Positions 63,173-64,000 of a DNA stretch of 64,000 nt are shown in pieces. Both the position numbers and the translations under genes were made by a program. How positions within the stretch are numbered: the stretch's first letter is position 1; each line of letters starts with the position of its first letter. The notes beneath the pieces were generated by a model. The model saw nothing but the letters and a program-made list of their open reading frames with translations. It was not told where the DNA came from and did not search any database. The stretch is taken from positions 496,001-560,000 of the forward strand of contig NZ_LT607734.1 in assembly GCF_900095285.1 (NCBI RefSeq). The letters run 5' to 3'. The DNA is from Fusobacterium gastrosuis (lineage in GTDB: Bacteria; Fusobacteriota; Fusobacteriia; Fusobacteriales; Fusobacteriaceae).

Positions 63173-63256
63173 TGGTGCGGAGAGAGAGACTTGAACTCTC
63201 ACGTCTGGGACACTAGATCCTAAGTCTAGCGCGTCTGCCAATTCCGCCATCCCCGC
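63173..63256 (-). tRNA. tRNA-Leu (anticodon TAG)
   Basis: 84 nt with encoded CCA and the long variable arm of leucine tRNA. The anticodon stem CTAGA/TCTAG encloses CTTAGGA, anticodon TAG, reading CUN codons. Confidence 0.95.
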
Positions 63257-63274
63257 ATTTTTTGTAGGTATAAA

Positions 63275-63350
63275 TGGTGCGTCATACAAGATTTGAACTT
63301 GTGACAACACGATTAAAAGTCGTGTGCTCTACCTACTGAGCTAATGACGC
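63275..63350 (-). tRNA. tRNA-Lys (anticodon TTT)
   Basis: 76 nt with encoded CCA. Acceptor stem GCGTCAT/ATGACGC; the loop CTTTTAA gives anticodon TTT, reading AAA/AAG, the main Lys codons of this A-rich genome. Confidence 0.97.
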
Positions 63351-63354
63351 ATAA

Positions 63355-63431
63355 TGGGGTGACTGACGGGACTTGAACCCGCGACAACCAGTGCCACAAA
63401 CTGGCGCTCTACCAACTGAACTACAGTCACC
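63355..63431 (-). tRNA. tRNA-His (anticodon GTG)
   Basis: 77 nt with encoded CCA. The extra G at position -1 faces a C discriminator, the hallmark of His tRNA; the loop TTGTGGC gives anticodon GTG. Confidence 0.97.
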
Positions 63432-63440
63432 ATATTTTTT

Positions 63441-63516
<76 letters not shown>

Positions 63517-63523
63517 CTTTAAA

Positions 63524-63600
63524 TGGTCGGAATAGCAAGATTCGAACTTGCGACCCCCTGCTCCCAAGGCAGGTGCGCTACCGGACTGCGCTATATTCCG
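63524..63600 (-). tRNA. tRNA-Pro (anticodon TGG)
   Basis: 77 nt with encoded CCA. Acceptor stem CGGAATA; the loop CTTGGGA gives anticodon TGG, reading CCN. First tRNA of the cluster. Confidence 0.97.
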
Positions 63601-63623
63601 ACTTATTCATTTGGACATTTGCT

Positions 63624-63652
63624 ATTATATATTTTTTCATGCCTATTGTCAA
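63624..63652 (-). promoter_or_regulatory. Promoter of the tRNA cluster
   Basis: Perfect consensus on the minus strand: TTGACA (63652-63647), 17-bp spacer, TATAAT (63629-63624), about 20 bases before tRNA-Pro. Confidence 0.92.
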
Positions 63653-63681
63653 GTAAAAATTTAAAAATATTTATCTTTTTT

Positions 63682-63712
63682 AAAAAAATAGGACTTATAC
63701 AAAAGTCCTATT
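63682..63712 (-). terminator. Terminator of the DUF2147 gene
   Basis: On the minus strand, a 10-bp stem (AATAGGACTT/AAGTCCTATT, 6-base loop, 63687-63712) followed by T-run, 6 bases after the stop. Confidence 0.88.
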
Positions 63713-63717
63713 TCCTA

Positions 63718-64000
63718 CTATTTGTTGTATCTTTGCCATATTTGTTTTTTACCTATAAGTCCAGCCTTATCCAAAGATCCTTTGACTGTCAATGTTCCAT
63801 CCGAGTTTAGTTGCATAAAACTATGATAAACTTTTCCGTTTTCTGGATTATAAATATTCCCATTCTTATACTTATTCTCTTTTTCATCATAAGTAAATGA
63901 ATATATAAAATCAATCCCTACTAATTTTCTTCCTCTCAAATTTTCATCTTTATTTTTTAAATCCATCTTATCTTTTCCAGCATATTCACCATCCAAATAT
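63718..64000 (-). CDS. DUF2147 family protein (partial, 5' end outside window)
   Basis: The last 93 codons of a gene entering from the right edge. The C-terminal pattern GNIYNPENGKVYHSFMQLNS, then DGTLTVKGSL and a final IWQRYNK matches DUF2147 (lipocalin-like, usually secreted, possibly linked to envelope or sugar metabolism). The signal peptide would lie outside the window. A Met near the edge is not the true start, because the open frame continues upstream of it. Confidence 0.8.
   Translation of the reverse strand, partial: YLDGEYAGKDKMDLKNKDENLRGRKLVGIDFIYSFTYDEKENKYKNGNIYNPENGKVYHSFMQLNSDGTLTVKGSLDKAGLIGKKQIWQRYNK

Overview
The window is low-GC, Gram-negative-type chromosome from a Fusobacterium-like bacterium. 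The genus is inferred, not searched. Reasons: very A/T-rich codon use with strong purine-rich ribosome sites; a TonB/ExbBD system and secretin (so two membranes) together with Gram-positive-like housekeeping neighbourhoods (radA-disA, rlmB-sigH); an FMN/FAD fumarate-reductase-like protein; and perfect TTGACA-17-TATAAT promoters. No prophage, insertion sequence or CRISPR array was seen.

Layout. 1-10040 (minus): one long housekeeping operon, plsX-fabH-fabD-acpP-fabF-rnc-radical SAM-rng-coaD-radA-disA (disA runs off the left edge). 10282-14843 (plus): a two-subunit ABC exporter, a small flavodoxin and a TetR regulator with a 21-bp palindrome over its promoter. 14882-16602 (minus): exbB-exbD-tonB. 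16760-21506 (minus): a 16S-23S-5S rRNA operon with no spacer tRNA, a consensus promoter and a terminator. 21917-23970 (minus): a secreted stand-alone FMN-binding protein followed by a secreted FMN/FAD fumarate-reductase-like enzyme.

24132-33165 (plus) is the most unusual region: a compact, divergent type II secretion/type IV pilus-like locus. Its order is minor pseudopilin, small secreted protein, E, F, G, prepilin peptidase, I, J, K, L, M, D, all from one perfect promoter. Its pseudopilins carry Ala instead of Gly before the cleavage site (except the K-like one), the peptidase has no methylase domain, and the secretin has an extra beta-sandwich-like domain. The J- and K-like genes are each split by a -1 frameshift in a homopolymer run.

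33304-36747 (plus): heptose kinase, ispF, a MATE exporter and a corrinoid adenosyltransferase. 36825-40657 (minus): small EamA transporter, TtcA-like tRNA thiolase, MBL hydrolase plus MarR regulator, and a class 1A dihydroorotate dehydrogenase. 40885-54480 (minus): a 13.6-kb run from mreC through lolA-like, recO, a frameshifted PTS EIIA, nrdR, fmt, folD, ACT protein, CNNM/CBS protein, DUF502, TPR lipoprotein, apt, rel, tgt and mgtE to an orphan gene. 54632-56372 (minus): serS and an EcfT-like membrane protein. 56694-62909 (plus): murA, rlmB, a SigH-like sigma factor, leuS and a divergent isoprenoid-synthase-like gene. 63054-63600 (minus): six tRNAs (Pro, Gly, His, Lys, Leu, Gln) from one consensus promoter. 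The right edge holds the 3' part of a DUF2147 gene.

Protein functions come from motifs and family knowledge. Promoters and terminators were read by eye. Frameshifts could be real mutations, recoding sites or assembly errors, and raw reads are needed to decide.
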